Part shown: piece after piece, positions 32,897 to 41,426 of the stretch
Numbering within the stretch: position 1 is the stretch's first letter
Layout: every line of letters starts with the position of its first letter
Assembly (NCBI RefSeq): GCF_900090285.1
Contig: NZ_LT607754.1
Coordinates: forward strand, 2,976,001 to 3,040,000
Origin: Micromonospora inositola
GTDB lineage: Bacteria; Actinomycetota; Actinomycetes; Mycobacteriales; Micromonosporaceae
Length of the DNA: 64,000 bases
Reading direction: 5' to 3'
Notes under the pieces: generated by a model
Seen by the model: the letters and a program-made list of their open reading frames with translations, nothing else
Databases searched by the model: none
What the model was told of the DNA's origin: nothing
Made by a program: the position numbers and the translations under genes

Positions 32897-34168
32897 TCAC
32901 GCCGGGGCGTCGGCCTGACCGGTCCCCGGCTGACCCGCTACGCCGGCGTTGAGCGGGTCGGCCAGCAGTTTGTCGAAGGCCAGTTCGGCGGCGCCGATCA
33001 GGGGCGCGTCGCGGCCGAGCGCCGCCGCCTGCAACCGCACGTGCTCGCGGGAGGCGGGCAGCGCCATCTCGTCCAGGCGGCGGCGGACCGTGTCCGCGCC
33101 GGCGGCGAAGACCTCGCGCAGGTAGCCGCCGAACACCACGGTGTCCGGGTTGACCACGTTCACCAGGTTGGCCACGCCGAAGCCGAGCCAGTCGGCGACC
33201 TGCTGGACCGCCGCCCGGGCGGTGGGCTCGGCGTCGGCGGCCGCGCGCAGGACCTCGGCGACCGCCGCCCGTTCCGCCGGATCCCGGCCGGCGTGCCGCA
33301 GCAGCGCCGCCTCGCCGATCTCGGTCTCCCAGCAGCCGCGCGAGCCGCAGCCGCAGGGCAGGCCGTCCCGGTTGACCACCATGTGGCCGACCTTGCCGCT
33401 GTGCCCCCGGTGGCCGACGACCAGCCGCCCGCCGATGATGATGCCGGCGCTGACGCCGAGGTCCCCGTGCAGGTAGACGAAATCGTCGACGCCCGCCGCC
33501 ACGCCGCGTACGTGTTCGGCGAGGCCGGCGATGTCGGCCATGTCGGCGGCGACGAAGCCCGGGCCGGCGGCGAGCTCGGCCCCGAGCGCGGCGCCGAGCG
33601 CCTCGTCGGCGCCGCCGATGCGGATCCGTCCGTCAGGGTCGCGGGTGGTGTCGGCGACGGCGACCGCGCCGCCCACGAACACCGCGTCCGCGGCGACGGA
33701 GCGTTCCATGTCCCGGACCAGGTCGGCCAGCGGGCCGACGGCGTCGAGGGCCGACATGCCGCAGGGGCGGCCGGCCTCGCGCAGGTCGAGGATGCGACCG
33801 CCGAGGCCGATCCGGGCGGCGCGCAGCCGGTCCGCCTCGATGCTCAGCGCGTGTGCGTAGACGCGGTCGGAGCGTGGGCTCACGACCAGCGAGGGACGCC
33901 CGGCGCGGCGGGCGGTGGTCGGCGCCTCCTCGGTGACGAGACCGGTGGCGGCGAGGTCGGCCGCGAGCGCGCCGATGGTGCTGCGGTTGAGGCCGAGCCG
34001 GGTGGTCAGCTCGGCCCGGGAGGTCGGACCGTGCACGTGGACGTGGCGCAGCACGGCGCCGAGGTTCTGCCGGCGGATCTCCTCCTGGCTGGCGCCGGGC
34101 GACGACGGCAGGGGGAACGCCGGGTTGCGGCCCGGCCGGGGGACACCGGAACGCACGGGTGTCGCCAC
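32897..34168 (-). CDS. ROK family transcriptional repressor (XylR/NagC type)
   Basis: The 423-aa protein has an N-terminal winged helix (EEIRRQNLGAVLRHVHVHG, SRAELTTRLGLNRSTIGALAADL) and a ROK sugar-binding domain with DLGVSAGIIIGGRLVVGHRGHSGKVGHM and the zinc cluster CGCGSRGCWET. GTG 34168 is preferred over ATG 34201 because GGAAGGAGG lies 8 nt before it and the longer start would sit beside the chvE terminator. It follows the chvE importer on the same strand and probably represses it in response to a monosaccharide. Confidence 0.9.
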   Translation of the reverse strand: MATPVRSGVPRPGRNPAFPLPSSPGASQEEIRRQNLGAVLRHVHVHGPTSRAELTTRLGLNRSTIGALAADLAATGLVTEEAPTTARRAGRPSLVVSPRSDRVYAHALSIEADRLRAARIGLGGRILDLREAGRPCGMSALDAVGPLADLVRDMERSVAADAVFVGGAVAVADTTRDPDGRIRIGGADEALGAALGAELAAGPGFVAADMADIAGLAEHVRGVAAGVDDFVYLHGDLGVSAGIIIGGRLVVGHRGHSGKVGHMVVNRDGLPCGCGSRGCWETEIGEAALLRHAGRDPAERAAVAEVLRAAADAEPTARAAVQQVADWLGFGVANLVNVVNPDTVVFGGYLREVFAAGADTVRRRLDEMALPASREHVRLQAAALGRDAPLIGAAELAFDKLLADPLNAGVAGQPGTGQADAPA

Positions 34169-34210
34169 GGTCGGGCCTCCTTCCTGGTTGTCGGGCGCCA
34201 TGACGACGAA

Positions 34211-34238
34211 GGGTCCCGGAAGGAGGATTCCGGGACCC
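34211..34238 (-). terminator. Terminator after chvE
   Basis: GGGTCCCGGAA pairs with TTCCGGGACCC across GGAGGA, 33 nt beyond the chvE stop. It separates the importer operon from the ROK gene. Confidence 0.75.
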
Positions 34239-34270
34239 GACGATCGTTGCTGACTAGCCTGTGGTGCCTA

Positions 34271-35377
34271 TTACTTGGTGAGCGGCGCGAGCTTCGGGTC
34301 GTTCGCGTACGCCTCGGCGGCGTTGGCCTTGGTGACGGCCACCGGCGGGAGCAGGTAGGTGTCCACGACCTTGCTGCCGTTGTTGTAGGACTTGGTGTCG
34401 TTCACCTCGGGGGTGTTACCGGCCTGCAGGGCCTTCACCATGGCGATGGTCTGCTTGACCAGGTTCCGGGTGTCCTTGTTGATCGTCATGTACTGCTCGC
34501 CAGCCATGATCGACTTGACCGACTCGACCTCGGAGTCCTGGCCGGTCACGACCGGGACCTGCTTGCCGGCACCCTTGATCGAGGTGATGATCGCGCGGCC
34601 CAGCGTGTCGTTCGGGGAGAGGACGCCGTCCAGCTCCTTGTTGCCGTAGGTCGAGGTCAGCAGCTGGTCCATGCGGGCCTGCGCACCCTCGGCCTTCCAG
34701 CCCTGGATGGCGGTCTGCTTGACGTCGGTCTGCTTGGAGGCGACGACCACGTTGCCCTTGTCGATCTCCGGCTTGAGGACGTCCATGGCGCCGTTGAAGA
34801 AGACACCGGCGTTGTTGTCGTCCGGCGAGCCGGAGAAGAGCTCGATGTTGTACGGGCCGTTCGGCTTCTTGGCCTTCATGCCGTCCAGCAGGGCCTGGCC
34901 CTGGAGCTGGCCGACCTTGAAGTTGTCGAACGCGACGTAGTAGTCGAGGTCCGGGGTGTTGGTGATCAGGCGGTCGTAGGCGATGACCTTCGCGCCGGCC
35001 GCGTGCGCGGCGGCGACCTGGGTCGACAGCTGCGCGGCGTCGGTCGCGCCGATGACGATGACCTTGGCGCCCTTGGTCACCATGGCGGTGATCTGGGCCT
35101 GCTGGTCGGCGACCGTGGTGGACGCGCCGGCGTACTGGACGTCGCTCTTGAAGCCGGCCTCCTTCAGGCCGTTGGTGAACAGGTCACCGGCGAGGACCCA
35201 GTTCTCCGAGGTCTTCGACGGCAGGGCGACGCCGATCAGGGAGTCCGCGGCGAAGCCCTTGGTGTCACCCTTCGAGCCGCCGGAGTCACCGTCGCGGCCG
35301 GAGCCGCAGGCGGTGGCGGTCAGGGCCAGCGCCGCGATGGCGCCGATGGCCACCGACTTGCCAATGAGATTGCGCAT
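34271..35377 (-). CDS. chvE: Multiple monosaccharide ABC transporter substrate-binding lipoprotein
   Basis: The 368-aa sugar-binding protein is the ChvE type (xylose, arabinose, galactose, glucose). A lipobox LTATAC places the lipidated Cys at 24. The mature domain runs from IGVALPSKTSENW, with YDRLITNTPDLDYYVAFDN and VVTGQDSEVESVKSIMAGEQYMTI typical of ChvE/XylF. It is the third gene of mmsA-mmsB-chvE, 53 nt after mmsB. Confidence 0.92.
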   Translation of the reverse strand: MRNLIGKSVAIGAIAALALTATACGSGRDGDSGGSKGDTKGFAADSLIGVALPSKTSENWVLAGDLFTNGLKEAGFKSDVQYAGASTTVADQQAQITAMVTKGAKVIVIGATDAAQLSTQVAAAHAAGAKVIAYDRLITNTPDLDYYVAFDNFKVGQLQGQALLDGMKAKKPNGPYNIELFSGSPDDNNAGVFFNGAMDVLKPEIDKGNVVVASKQTDVKQTAIQGWKAEGAQARMDQLLTSTYGNKELDGVLSPNDTLGRAIITSIKGAGKQVPVVTGQDSEVESVKSIMAGEQYMTINKDTRNLVKQTIAMVKALQAGNTPEVNDTKSYNNGSKVVDTYLLPPVAVTKANAAEAYANDPKLAPLTK

Positions 35378-35430
35378 GACTGGGAAGAGCCCTTCTGGAG
35401 AGGTGATACGGGGGAGTGGTCCGGTGACCG

Positions 35431-36729
35431 TCAGCCGGACACCGCCGTCCGGGCGGGCTCGCGCTCCGCGTCGGACGATGACGTGGGTGGGGTGGGTGTG
35501 TCACGACGGAACGAGCGCGTGAGGCTCCCGATGACCGAGAAGCGTCCCTGGCTCTTGTTGTAGACGTCGAGCGCGACGGCCAGCAGCAGGACGAGGCCCT
35601 TGATGATCTGGACCCGGTCGGTCCCGACGCCGAGGAGCTGGAGGCCGTTGTTGAGCACGGCCATGACCAGACCACCGACGATCGAGCCGCTGATGGTGCC
35701 GATACCGCCGGAGACGGCCGCGCCACCGATGAAGACGGCGGCGATCGCGTCCAGTTCCCAGCCGTTGCCGTCCTGCGGGCCGGAGGCCGCCGAACGGGCC
35801 ACGAAGATCATGCCGGCCAGCGCGGCCAGGACCGACATGTTCATCATGACGAAGAAGTTGACCCGCTTGAGCTTCACGCCGGAGAGCTCCGCGGCCCGGG
35901 AGTTGCCGCCGACCGCGTAGATGTGCCGGCCGCCGGCGGTGTTGCGGGTGTAGAAGGAGTAGGCCAGCACCAGCGCCACCAGGATGATGCCGGAGACCGG
36001 GAAGCTGGTGCCGACCCGGCCGCTGGCGAAGCGCAGCGCCGCGAAGACGATCACGCCGACCATGACGGCCATCCGGAGCACCGAGATCCACATCGGGGCG
36101 GGGGCGGCGTCCATCTCCCGGCGCGTCTTGCGCGCCTGGAACTCCCGCCACACCACGGCCACGCAGGCGGCGAGGCCGAGCAGCAGGGTCAGGTTGTTGT
36201 AGCCGGTGCCCGGCCCGACCTCGGGCAGGAACCCGGAGCCGATCACCCGGAAGCCCTCGGGCACCGGGATGGTGTTCGCGTTGCCGATGAACTGGTTGCC
36301 GCCCCGGAAGAGCAGCATGCCCGCCAGGGTGACGATGAACGCCGGCACCCCGATGTAGGCCACCCAGAAGCCCTGCCAGGCGCCGATGATCGCGCCGATC
36401 GCCAGGCCGAACAGGATGGCGACGGGCCAGGGCAGCGACCATTCCGCCATCGACTTGGCCACCAGGATGCCGGTTAAGGCGGCGATCGAGCCGACCGAGA
36501 GGTCGATGTGCCCGGCGACGATCACCATCAGCATGCCGATGGCCAGGATCAGGATGTACGAGTTCTGGTTGAACAGCGCGATCAGGTTGTCCGATCGCAG
36601 GGTCAGCCCGTCCGTCAGCACCTGGAACAGGACGACGATCGCCACCAGGGTGAAGATCATCCCGAACTGGCGGGCGTTGGACGTGGTGCCTCCGAAGAGG
36701 TTCTTCTGCAGGTCCTTAAGTCGGCTCAT
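35431..36729 (-). CDS. mmsB: Multiple monosaccharide ABC transporter permease
   Basis: The 432-aa membrane protein has ~10 helices with the BPD-type ribose/xylose permease core: [51 protein letters not shown] (two adjacent blocks) and [25 protein letters not shown] cytoplasmic loop with [15 protein letters not shown] is a feature of the GguB/MmsB branch. The start overlaps the mmsA stop by 4 bp (ATGA). Confidence 0.92.
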   Translation of the reverse strand: MSRLKDLQKNLFGGTTSNARQFGMIFTLVAIVVLFQVLTDGLTLRSDNLIALFNQNSYILILAIGMLMVIVAGHIDLSVGSIAALTGILVAKSMAEWSLPWPVAILFGLAIGAIIGAWQGFWVAYIGVPAFIVTLAGMLLFRGGNQFIGNANTIPVPEGFRVIGSGFLPEVGPGTGYNNLTLLLGLAACVAVVWREFQARKTRREMDAAPAPMWISVLRMAVMVGVIVFAALRFASGRVGTSFPVSGIILVALVLAYSFYTRNTAGGRHIYAVGGNSRAAELSGVKLKRVNFFVMMNMSVLAALAGMIFVARSAASGPQDGNGWELDAIAAVFIGGAAVSGGIGTISGSIVGGLVMAVLNNGLQLLGVGTDRVQIIKGLVLLLAVALDVYNKSQGRFSVIGSLTRSFRRDTPTPPTSSSDAEREPARTAVSG

Positions 36730-38273
36730 CGTGTCTGCATCTTCTTCGTCGAGGTCATCTGCTTCATGAGGGTTTCCGGGTCCGCGTCCTGCCGGTCGAT
36801 CTCGCCGGTGATGGTGCCTTCGAACACGGTGTAGATGCGGTCGCAGAGCCCGATCAGCTCAGGCAGCTCCGAGGAGATGACGACGACGCCCTTCCCCTGG
36901 TCGGCGAGCCGCTGGATGATGCCGTAGATCTCGTACTTTGCGCCCACGTCGATGCCGCGGGTCGGCTCGTCGAGGATCAGCAGGTCCGGGTCCGTGAACA
37001 TCCACTTGGCCAGGACGACCTTCTGCTGGTTGCCGCCCGAGAGCTTGGAGACGCTCTCGTCGACCGTCGGGGTCTTGGTCCGCAGTTCCTTGCGGTAGGC
37101 CTCGGCCGCCTTGTACTCCGCGACCTCGTCGAGGACGCCGTGATGCGAGATCTTTGACAGCTTGGCGGCCACCGTGGACGCCTTGATGTCGTCGAGCAGG
37201 TTCAGGCCGATCGCCTTGCGGTCCTCGCTGACGTACGCGAGCCCGTGGGCGATCGCGTCGGCCACCGACTTCAGGACGATCTCCTTGCCGTCCTTGATGA
37301 TCGTGCCCGACTCGTAGACGCCGTAGGAGCGGCCGAAGACGCTCATCGCCAGCTCGGTGCGGCCCGCGCCCATCAGCCCGGCGAAGCCCACGATCTCGCC
37401 GCGGCGGACGACGAAGCTCTCGTTCTTGCAGACCTGCCGCTCGGCGGAGATCGGGTGCCGGACGTTCCAGTCGCGGACCTCGAAGAAGACCTCGCCGATC
37501 TTCGGGGTGTGGTCCGGGAACCGGCTGCTCAGCTCGCGACCGACCATGCCCCGCACGATCCGGTCCTCGTCGGCGCCGTCGGCCTTGACGTCCAGCGTCT
37601 CCACCGTCCGGCCGTCCCGCAGGATGGTGATCTGGTCGGCGATCGCCTCGATCTCGTTCAGCTTGTGCGAGATCATGATCGAGGTGATGCCGCGGGACCG
37701 GAAGCCCCGCAGCAGGTCCAGCAGGTGCCGGGAGTCGGCCTCGTTCAGCGCCGCGGTCGGCTCGTCCAGGATGAGCAGCTTGACGTCCTTGGCGAACGCC
37801 TTGGCGATCTCCACCAGCTGCTGCTTGCCGACCCCGATGTCCTTGATCAGGGTGTCCGGGTCCTCCTGCAGGCCGACCCGGGCCATCAGGTCCAGCGCCA
37901 TCCGGTTGGCGGCCTTCCAGTCGATCGCCCCCCGCTTGCGGGGTTCGTTGCCGAGGAAGATGTTCTCGGCGATCGACATGTCCGGGATGAGCGCGAGCTC
38001 CTGGTGGATGATCACGATCCCGGCGTGCTCGCTGGAGCGGATGTCGGAGAAGCGGGTCTCCGCACCCTGGTAGATGATCTGACCGTCGTACGTGCCGTAC
38101 GGGTAGACCCCGCTGAGGACCTTCATCAGCGTGGACTTGCCGGCACCGTTCTCACCGCAGATGGCGTGGATCTCGCCGGCGCGCACCACCAGGTTGACGT
38201 CGGAGAGGGCCTTGACTCCGGGGAACTCCTTGGTGATGGAACGCATCTCCAGGAGGATGGGCACGTCGCTCAT
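36726..38273 (-). CDS. mmsA: Multiple monosaccharide ABC transporter ATP-binding protein
   Basis: The 515-aa protein has two fused ABC domains. Domain 1 has Walker [10 protein letters not shown] (~39) and Walker [12 protein letters not shown]; its signature region is degenerate ([15 protein letters not shown]). Domain 2 has a degenerate P-loop region ([16 protein letters not shown]), signature [14 protein letters not shown] and [14 protein letters not shown]. This is the usual sugar-importer layout. ATG 38273 was chosen over the longer frame because [19 protein letters not shown] is the family start. First gene of the importer operon. Confidence 0.93.
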   Translation of the reverse strand: MSDVPILLEMRSITKEFPGVKALSDVNLVVRAGEIHAICGENGAGKSTLMKVLSGVYPYGTYDGQIIYQGAETRFSDIRSSEHAGIVIIHQELALIPDMSIAENIFLGNEPRKRGAIDWKAANRMALDLMARVGLQEDPDTLIKDIGVGKQQLVEIAKAFAKDVKLLILDEPTAALNEADSRHLLDLLRGFRSRGITSIMISHKLNEIEAIADQITILRDGRTVETLDVKADGADEDRIVRGMVGRELSSRFPDHTPKIGEVFFEVRDWNVRHPISAERQVCKNESFVVRRGEIVGFAGLMGAGRTELAMSVFGRSYGVYESGTIIKDGKEIVLKSVADAIAHGLAYVSEDRKAIGLNLLDDIKASTVAAKLSKISHHGVLDEVAEYKAAEAYRKELRTKTPTVDESVSKLSGGNQQKVVLAKWMFTDPDLLILDEPTRGIDVGAKYEIYGIIQRLADQGKGVVVISSELPELIGLCDRIYTVFEGTITGEIDRQDADPETLMKQMTSTKKMQTR

Positions 38274-38641
38274 CGCTCGTACCACCTCGCCAACGTCATG
38301 GATGCCTCCGGGGGGATGGCCTTCACTGTTTTTGTTGCCGTCGGCAACGTATTCCGATCTGAAGGCCATTCGCAAGTGCTGGGAGGCCCGTGCGGGTAAC
38401 AATCCCGCAATATGCGCGTGCTCTCCGTCACCATGCCGTCACGCTGCCCTCAGCAGCCACTACGGCATCCCACGCCCCGTCCGCAAGGCATGATCGCGCG
38501 GGGTCGCCGGCTGTGACGTGGGCATCCCTGCGTGGCGGGACTCCAGCACCCGGGCGGCCTCGTCGTCGAGCTCGGGGCGGCTGCGGCGGCCGACGACGGC
38601 GTTGCCGGCGGGATGCGAGCGGGGCCGGCGAGGCCCTTTCA
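38274..38641. other. Intergenic region upstream of the sugar importer
   Basis: This 368-bp stretch holds the mmsA promoter area and the inverted repeat at 38334-38348. I find no convincing gene in it; short open frames have no family resemblance or ribosome sites and one runs into the tRNA. Confidence 0.5.
38334..38348. promoter_or_regulatory. Inverted repeat upstream of mmsA (candidate ROK operator)
   Basis: GTTGCC-GTC-GGCAAC is a perfect 6-bp inverted repeat with a 3-nt spacer, 61 nt upstream of the mmsA start. On the minus strand it includes a TTGCCG that could serve as a -35. The downstream ROK protein is the natural candidate to bind it. Confidence 0.5.
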
Positions 38642-38679
38642 CACGAGAAACGCCCCGGCGTGTGCCGGGGCGTTTCTCG
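38642..38679. terminator. Strong hairpin terminator next to tRNA-Arg
   Basis: A perfect 17-bp stem (ACGAGAAACGCCCCGGC / GCCGGGGCGTTTCTCGT) with a GTGT loop lies 11 nt downstream of the minus-strand tRNA. The T-rich tail (CGTTCGTTTTGTTG) is on the plus strand. Confidence 0.85.
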
Positions 38680-38690
38680 TTCGTTTTGTT

Positions 38691-38763
38691 GTGCCCCCGG
38701 CAGGATTCGAACCTGCGCCCCCGCCTCCGGAGGGCGGTGCTCTATCCCCTGAGCTACGGGGGC
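38691..38763 (-). tRNA. tRNA-Arg (anticodon CCG)
   Basis: The 73-nt cloverleaf on the minus strand has acceptor GCCCCCG / CGGGGGC with discriminator A, D-arm GCTC-AGGGGATA-GAGC, anticodon stem CCGCC/GGCGG with loop CTCCGGA (anticodon CCG, reading CGG) and T-arm with GGTTCGAATCC. CCA is not encoded. CGG is a major Arg codon in this GC-rich genome. Confidence 0.95.
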
Positions 38764-38950
38764 TCAGCGACCCGAGAAGAGTAGCAAACCCCCTCCGGGA
38801 TCGCCCAATCGGTATAGGGCGGCCCGCGACGTGTCGCTGCCGCCGGTGGTCGGGGCCGCCCCGGGCTCCGCCGACGGCGGGCGGCGGAGCCGATCATGGG
38901 CGCGCCGCCCTCCGGGAGCCGATCCTGGGCTCGCCGGCGGGCGGAGCGGG

Positions 38951-39706
38951 TCAGGCGGCGACCAGGGCGCGGCCGCAGCTGGGCAGCGGGTGCAGGACGA
39001 TGCGGCGGGGCAGCCGGCGCGGCCACTCGTTCTTCGGCCAGGAGCCGTCCACGATCAGGTGCACCGTCCGCTCCTCGGCGCCGCTGAGCCGCAGCACGAA
39101 GTCGCGGGGGAGCGGCGGGTCGACCGTGGGCGTGGTGATCAGGAAACGCACCCGGCCCCGGGAGGAGACCGCGGAGACCACGTCCGCCGCCGGCATGGTG
39201 CCGCGCAGCCGTACCCGGCCGATCCAGTAGACCTCGGCCAGGTGCTCCTGGGCGGCCCGGGTGATGGCCGGGTACTCGCCGCGTACCCACCGCTCGACCG
39301 CGCCGACGCAGAGCCCGCAGGCGCGCTCCCGGGGCTCCCGCGGACCCAACCCCCAGGCCCGCAGGTACGCCCCGACCGTGTCGGGGTCCATCGTCAGGTC
39401 GAACCGGCGCTGGATGAGGGTGGTCAGGCTCTGTCGCGTCCAGAGCTCCTCGTCCAGGCCCAACTCGTCGGGGTGGACGCCCCGCAGCGCGTCGATCAGT
39501 TCGAGTTCCTGTTCGCGGCTGAGCGTTCCCGACTCGCCCTGCCGCTGTCCGCGACGGACGGCTGCCACCGCCCCGTCACCGCCGATGGTGTGGCGTCGGC
39601 ACCAGCTGGTGACCGAGCGCCCTGCGTCTCTCAGTGCAACCCCCACGTCCTGCGCAACGAGCCCGAATCGCAACTGGTCACGATATGTGGGGAGAAAAGT
39701 CTCCAA
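38951..39706 (-). CDS. Degenerate IS630-type transposase (intact frame, catalytic acids lost)
   Basis: The 251-aa protein keeps the winged HTH/linker of IS630 transposases (SVTSWCRRHTIGG, LWTRQSLTTLIQRRFDLTMDP, TVGAYLRAWGLG, AVERWVRGEYPAITRAAQEH) and the DDE-fold strands VVSAVSSRGRVRFLIT and TVHLIVDGSW. Where the family has YWGDE the sequence is YWIGR, so the first catalytic Asp is gone. The His after the second Asp is missing, and the protein ends before the third acidic residue. There are no visible terminal repeats. The frame has no stops over 251 codons and normal GC. Start is TTG 39706, with no clear ribosome site. It may be domesticated as a DNA-binding protein. Confidence 0.65.
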   Translation of the reverse strand: METFLPTYRDQLRFGLVAQDVGVALRDAGRSVTSWCRRHTIGGDGAVAAVRRGQRQGESGTLSREQELELIDALRGVHPDELGLDEELWTRQSLTTLIQRRFDLTMDPDTVGAYLRAWGLGPREPRERACGLCVGAVERWVRGEYPAITRAAQEHLAEVYWIGRVRLRGTMPAADVVSAVSSRGRVRFLITTPTVDPPLPRDFVLRLSGAEERTVHLIVDGSWPKNEWPRRLPRRIVLHPLPSCGRALVAA

Positions 39707-39775
39707 GCAACGGAATCGGTCGGATACCCCAAACCGTTATCAACCGGCATAACGGACAGGTGGCCGCCGGAGACG

Positions 39776-39813
39776 CCGAGGGGCCCGCGTCGCGGACGAC
39801 GCGGGCCCCTCGG
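39776..39813 (-). terminator. Terminator of the DUF3105-DUF305 operon
   Basis: CCGAGGGGCCCGCGTC and GACGCGGGCCCCTCGG form a perfect 16-bp stem with a 6-nt loop, 19 nt beyond the DUF305 stop. Confidence 0.85.
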
Positions 39814-39832
39814 TGCGGGACGGTACGACGGA

Positions 39833-40501
39833 TCAGCCGCCCAAGCGCTTGAGCGCCGCCTGGAGGTTGGTGAGGTCCGTCTGCTGGGTGTTCTTCATGG
39901 TCTGCGCGACCTTCAGCACCTCGTCGTCGTGGCCCTCGTCGAGGACGCCCTGGATCATGTGGATCCCGCCGAGGTGGTGCCGGATCATCAGCTGGAGGAA
40001 GAGCACGTCGAACTGGTGTCCCCGCGACTCGCTCAGCTTCGTGATCTCCGCCGGGGTGGCCATGCCGGGCATCAGCCCGTCCTTCACCAGCCCGGCGCCG
40101 TCCGGCATCCAGGCCATCGCCGGCTGGTCGCCGGTCGGGTCCAGCTTCCACAGCCGCAGCCAGGTCTGCATGGTGCCGATCTCGCCCTGCTGGCCGGTGG
40201 CGATGTCGCCGCCGATCTGCCGTACCTCGGCGTCCTCGCCCTGCTGGAAGGCCATCAGCCCCAGCTGCACCGCCTGGGCGTGATGGGTGGTCATGTCCCG
40301 GGCGAAGCCCGCCTCGACCGAGTTCTCACCCGGACGGGTGACCGTCGGGGTGAGCAGGCCGCCCGCGTACCCGAGCAGGAGCCCGACCACGACGGCGGCG
40401 GCCAACGCCAGCGCGCCGAACCGGCGCGCGGCCCCCCGGCCGCCGTCGGCGGTGACGGGGGTCTCGTCGGGCGCGGTGCCCGTCGTGACGGGAGCAGTCA
40501 T
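39833..40501 (-). CDS. DUF305 family membrane-anchored protein
   Basis: The 222-aa protein has a cytoplasmic N-terminus, one helix (LALAAAVVVGLLLGYAGGLL) and an extracytoplasmic four-helix DUF305 domain with two His-rich motifs, DMTTHHAQAVQLGLMA and LMIRHHLGGIHMIQG, probably a metal site. It starts 8 nt after the DUF3105 gene with AAGGA at 5 nt. The two are widely paired in actinomycetes; iron or copper handling is an inference. Confidence 0.87.
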   Translation of the reverse strand: MTAPVTTGTAPDETPVTADGGRGAARRFGALALAAAVVVGLLLGYAGGLLTPTVTRPGENSVEAGFARDMTTHHAQAVQLGLMAFQQGEDAEVRQIGGDIATGQQGEIGTMQTWLRLWKLDPTGDQPAMAWMPDGAGLVKDGLMPGMATPAEITKLSESRGHQFDVLFLQLMIRHHLGGIHMIQGVLDEGHDDEVLKVAQTMKNTQQTDLTNLQAALKRLGG

Positions 40502-40509
40502 CGGAGTCC

Positions 40510-41328
40510 TTACTGGGTCGGCTGGTCCGCCTGGTTGCCCAGGTCACGCGGCGTGGTGCCGGTCGCGGTGACGCCCTGGGCGCAGCTGATGGCCGGGCCC
40601 TCGATGGAGGCGTTGACCCGCAGCGTCTTGATGAACTCGTCGATCCGACTGTCGTCGGCGTTGTCCACCTTGAGCTGGAAGCCCCAGGCCTGCAGCGAGA
40701 TCGGCTTGTCCAGTCCGTCGAACGGGCTGAGCATCGTCTTTTCCTTGCCCTGCACCTTGCTCTTGAGCTTGGCCACCTGGTCGGCGGGCAGATCCGGACG
40801 GTAGGTGATCCAGACGGCTCCGTGTTCCAGGCTGTGCACCGCGTGCTCGTTGGCGATCGGGGCGTCGTAGACGTCGCCCATGCAGTTCTGCCAGACCGCA
40901 TTGTGCGGACCGGCGACCGGCGGGAGGATGTCGTACTTGATCGCGCCCTGCTGGTGCTTGCCGCCCTCGACCAGCGCCTTGTCCTTCTTGCGGTAGTCGA
41001 CCACGCCCTTGATGGCGTCGGCCCGCTCCTGCCACGGCTGCGAACCGCGGTAGGCCGCGAAGGCTCCGTACCCGATGATGCCGGCCGCCAGCACGCCGAC
41101 GGCGACGAAGAGCGCGATCGGACCCCACGCGCGGCCCTGGCTCACCTTGACCGGCGCGATCGGCTTGCGGCCCTTGCCGCCGGCGGTCTGCCGCGGACTG
41201 CCCTTGCCGGCCCCGGCCTTGCCACCGGACGGCTTGTCGGCAGCGGCCGGCCGGCCGGCGGCCGGCTTCTTGCCGGTGCTGACCACGGTCGGGCGGCGTT
41301 CCGGGCCGCCCGGGGTGCTGATGCTCAT
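40510..41328 (-). CDS. DUF3105 family membrane-anchored protein
   Basis: The 272-aa protein has a Lys/Gly/Ala/Pro-rich cytoplasmic tail (~1-60), one helix (GPIALFVAVGVLAAGIIGYGAF), and an external DUF3105 domain with PPVAGPHNAVWQNC, YDAPIANEHAVHSLEHGAVWITYRPDL and a C-terminal Cys (PAISCAQG). Conserved His and Cys suggest a metal or redox site, and the Cys pair could form a disulfide. ATG 41328 has GAGG at 4-5 nt. First gene of the pair with DUF305; divergent from argS. Confidence 0.87.
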   Translation of the reverse strand: MSISTPGGPERRPTVVSTGKKPAAGRPAAADKPSGGKAGAGKGSPRQTAGGKGRKPIAPVKVSQGRAWGPIALFVAVGVLAAGIIGYGAFAAYRGSQPWQERADAIKGVVDYRKKDKALVEGGKHQQGAIKYDILPPVAGPHNAVWQNCMGDVYDAPIANEHAVHSLEHGAVWITYRPDLPADQVAKLKSKVQGKEKTMLSPFDGLDKPISLQAWGFQLKVDNADDSRIDEFIKTLRVNASIEGPAISCAQGVTATGTTPRDLGNQADQPTQ

Positions 41329-41414
41329 CGTGCCTCGTCAGGTCGGTCGGTCAGGGAGTTGGCGGGCCGGTTCACATGCTGGGTCGCCGCCGCGGTGCCC
41401 GAGTCTACCCCCGA

Positions 41415-41420
41415 TAACAT
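41415..41420 (+). promoter_or_regulatory. Leaderless -10 of argS
   Basis: TAACAT lies exactly 6 nt before the GTG of argS, which has no ribosome site. Confidence 0.6.
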
Positions 41421-41426
41421 GGTTCG

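Noticed and set aside
32876..34201. ATG 34201 as the ROK start.
   Set aside because: It would add 11 residues beside the chvE terminator and lacks a ribosome site, whereas GTG 34168 has GGAAGGAGG.
38390..38784. Short frames running through the importer upstream region and the tRNA.
   Set aside because: They overlap the tRNA gene and its terminator, have no ribosome sites and resemble no family.
38764..38950. Terminal inverted repeats or target-site duplications flanking the IS630-like gene.
   Set aside because: The region has imperfect direct repeats (GAGCCGATCATGGGC / GAGCCGATCCTGGGC), but no matching inverted end is seen on the other side.
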